From Cellulomonas sp. (lineage in GTDB: Bacteria > Actinomycetota > Actinomycetes > Actinomycetales > Cellulomonadaceae), in assembly GCA_031178805.1 (NCBI GenBank), contig JAPSIJ010000180.1, positions 1-5,588 on the forward strand: DNA of 5,588 bases. Reading direction: 5' to 3'. Below the pieces are notes generated by a model, which made no database searches, was not told the DNA's origin, and saw only the letters and a list, made by a program, of their open reading frames with translations. Position numbers and translations under genes: made by a program. Of the stretch, positions 5,075 through 5,588 are shown piece by piece (position 1 is the stretch's first letter; each line of letters starts with the position of its first letter).

Positions 5075-5588
5075 CGCCGGTCGCCCCCGCGGCGGCCGCC
5101 GGCGGGGACGGGTCGCCCGCGCTGCCGCCCCGGTGGGCGGCCGACCCGTTCCTGCTGGACGAGCGCCGGTGGTGGCGGCCCGCCCTCGTGCGGACGGCCG
5201 GCGAGGCGATGCTGCTGGTGCAGCGGTCGACCGGCGCGTCCGGCGCGACCATGCTCATGGCCGTCGGGCCCGCCGAGCCGGTCGCCGCGCTGGTCCGCGC
5301 GCACGACGACGCCACGCACCGGTTCGCGTGGGTGGAGACCGCCGCGTTCGACCTGCTGCACGCCCACGACGTCGAGCGGCTCGGCCTGCACCCGCGGCGC
5401 ACCGGCTGGGAGTGGCTGGTCACCGAGACCGCGCCCCCGCCGGTCGCCGCCGAGGGGCTGGTCCGCGAGCTCGACCCCGTCGCGGACGCCGACGCGATCC
5501 GCGCCTGCCTGGCCGAGGCCAACCCCACGACGGAGGCGGACCCGACCGCGCCCGGCGAGCGCTGGTGGGGCGTCGTGGCCGGGGACGC
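5071..5588 (+). CDS. Probable GNAT-family N-acetyltransferase (3' end missing)
   Basis: An open frame starts with GTG at 5071, overlapping the aspS stop as GTGA, and runs off the window after 172 complete codons. There is no Shine-Dalgarno site, so translation is probably coupled to aspS. The first 20 or so residues are Ala/Pro/Gly-rich. Then RWAADPFLLDERRWWRPAL (21-39) opens a folded N-terminal region, and a second segment from about 130 (LVRELDPVADADAIRACLAE, then GERWWGVVAGD at 162-172) looks like the opening strands and helix of a GNAT domain: a strand, an alpha-1 helix and a strand that usually reads W.V..DG..VG. The acetyl-CoA-binding R/QxxGxG/A motif would lie beyond the window and cannot be checked, so the call is based on the pattern and on recollection of GNAT genes beside aspS in related actinobacteria. 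Substrate unknown. A GTG start further in is not excluded, but the overlap makes 5071 the natural choice. Confidence 0.65.
   Translation, partial: MTPVAPAAAAGGDGSPALPPRWAADPFLLDERRWWRPALVRTAGEAMLLVQRSTGASGATMLMAVGPAEPVAALVRAHDDATHRFAWVETAAFDLLHAHDVERLGLHPRRTGWEWLVTETAPPPVAAEGLVRELDPVADADAIRACLAEANPTTEADPTAPGERWWGVVAGD

Noticed and set aside
4921..5528. Overlapping - strand open frames opposite the last gene
   Set aside because: The + strand frame continues the aspS operon with an overlapping start and has a folded-protein composition (Trp-rich, balanced charge); the - strand translations are low complexity.

Overview
This window is chromosomal DNA from a very GC-rich actinobacterium. The codon usage, weak non-palindromic leaders, ATG/GTG starts and gene content fit Micrococcales, and Cellulomonas or a close relative is my best guess from protein style; no rRNA or other marker is present to prove it. 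All genes lie on the + strand and coding density is about 98%. No mobile element, CRISPR array, tRNA or rRNA gene was seen, and no gap exceeds 66 bases.

Layout: (1) bases 1-603 hold the 3' part of a glyoxalase-II-like metallo-beta-lactamase-fold hydrolase; (2) hisS, histidyl-tRNA synthetase, follows with its start in the end of the hydrolase gene, so the two are translationally linked; (3) a 66-base gap carries a GC-rich hairpin and then a perfect actinobacterial LexA (SOS) operator, which overlaps a plausible leaderless promoter; (4) a 377-residue radical SAM protein of the Rv2578c/SplB-like family, ending in QPALF, a sequence resembling a beta-sliding-clamp-binding motif; (5) a 62-base gap with a possible -10 element and a good Shine-Dalgarno site; (6) aspS, a bacterial-type aspartyl-tRNA synthetase with residues that mark the non-discriminating (Asp/Asn) class; (7) the 5' part of a probable GNAT acetyltransferase, whose GTG start overlaps the aspS stop.

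Most of this is housekeeping: two aminoacyl-tRNA synthetases and a hydrolase in an order that, from memory, is also seen in Mycobacterium tuberculosis (Rv2581c, hisS Rv2580c, Rv2578c, and aspS Rv2572c somewhat further along). The part that deserves attention is the radical SAM gene. It sits between two synthetase genes but has its own DNA-damage-type switch, and its product has both a spore-photoproduct-lyase-like core and a possible clamp-docking tail. Together these suggest an uncharacterised SOS-induced DNA repair or damage-tolerance enzyme that works at the replication fork. The family and its link to LexA are not new to me; the clamp-binding proposal and the exact promoter/operator geometry are inferences from this sequence.
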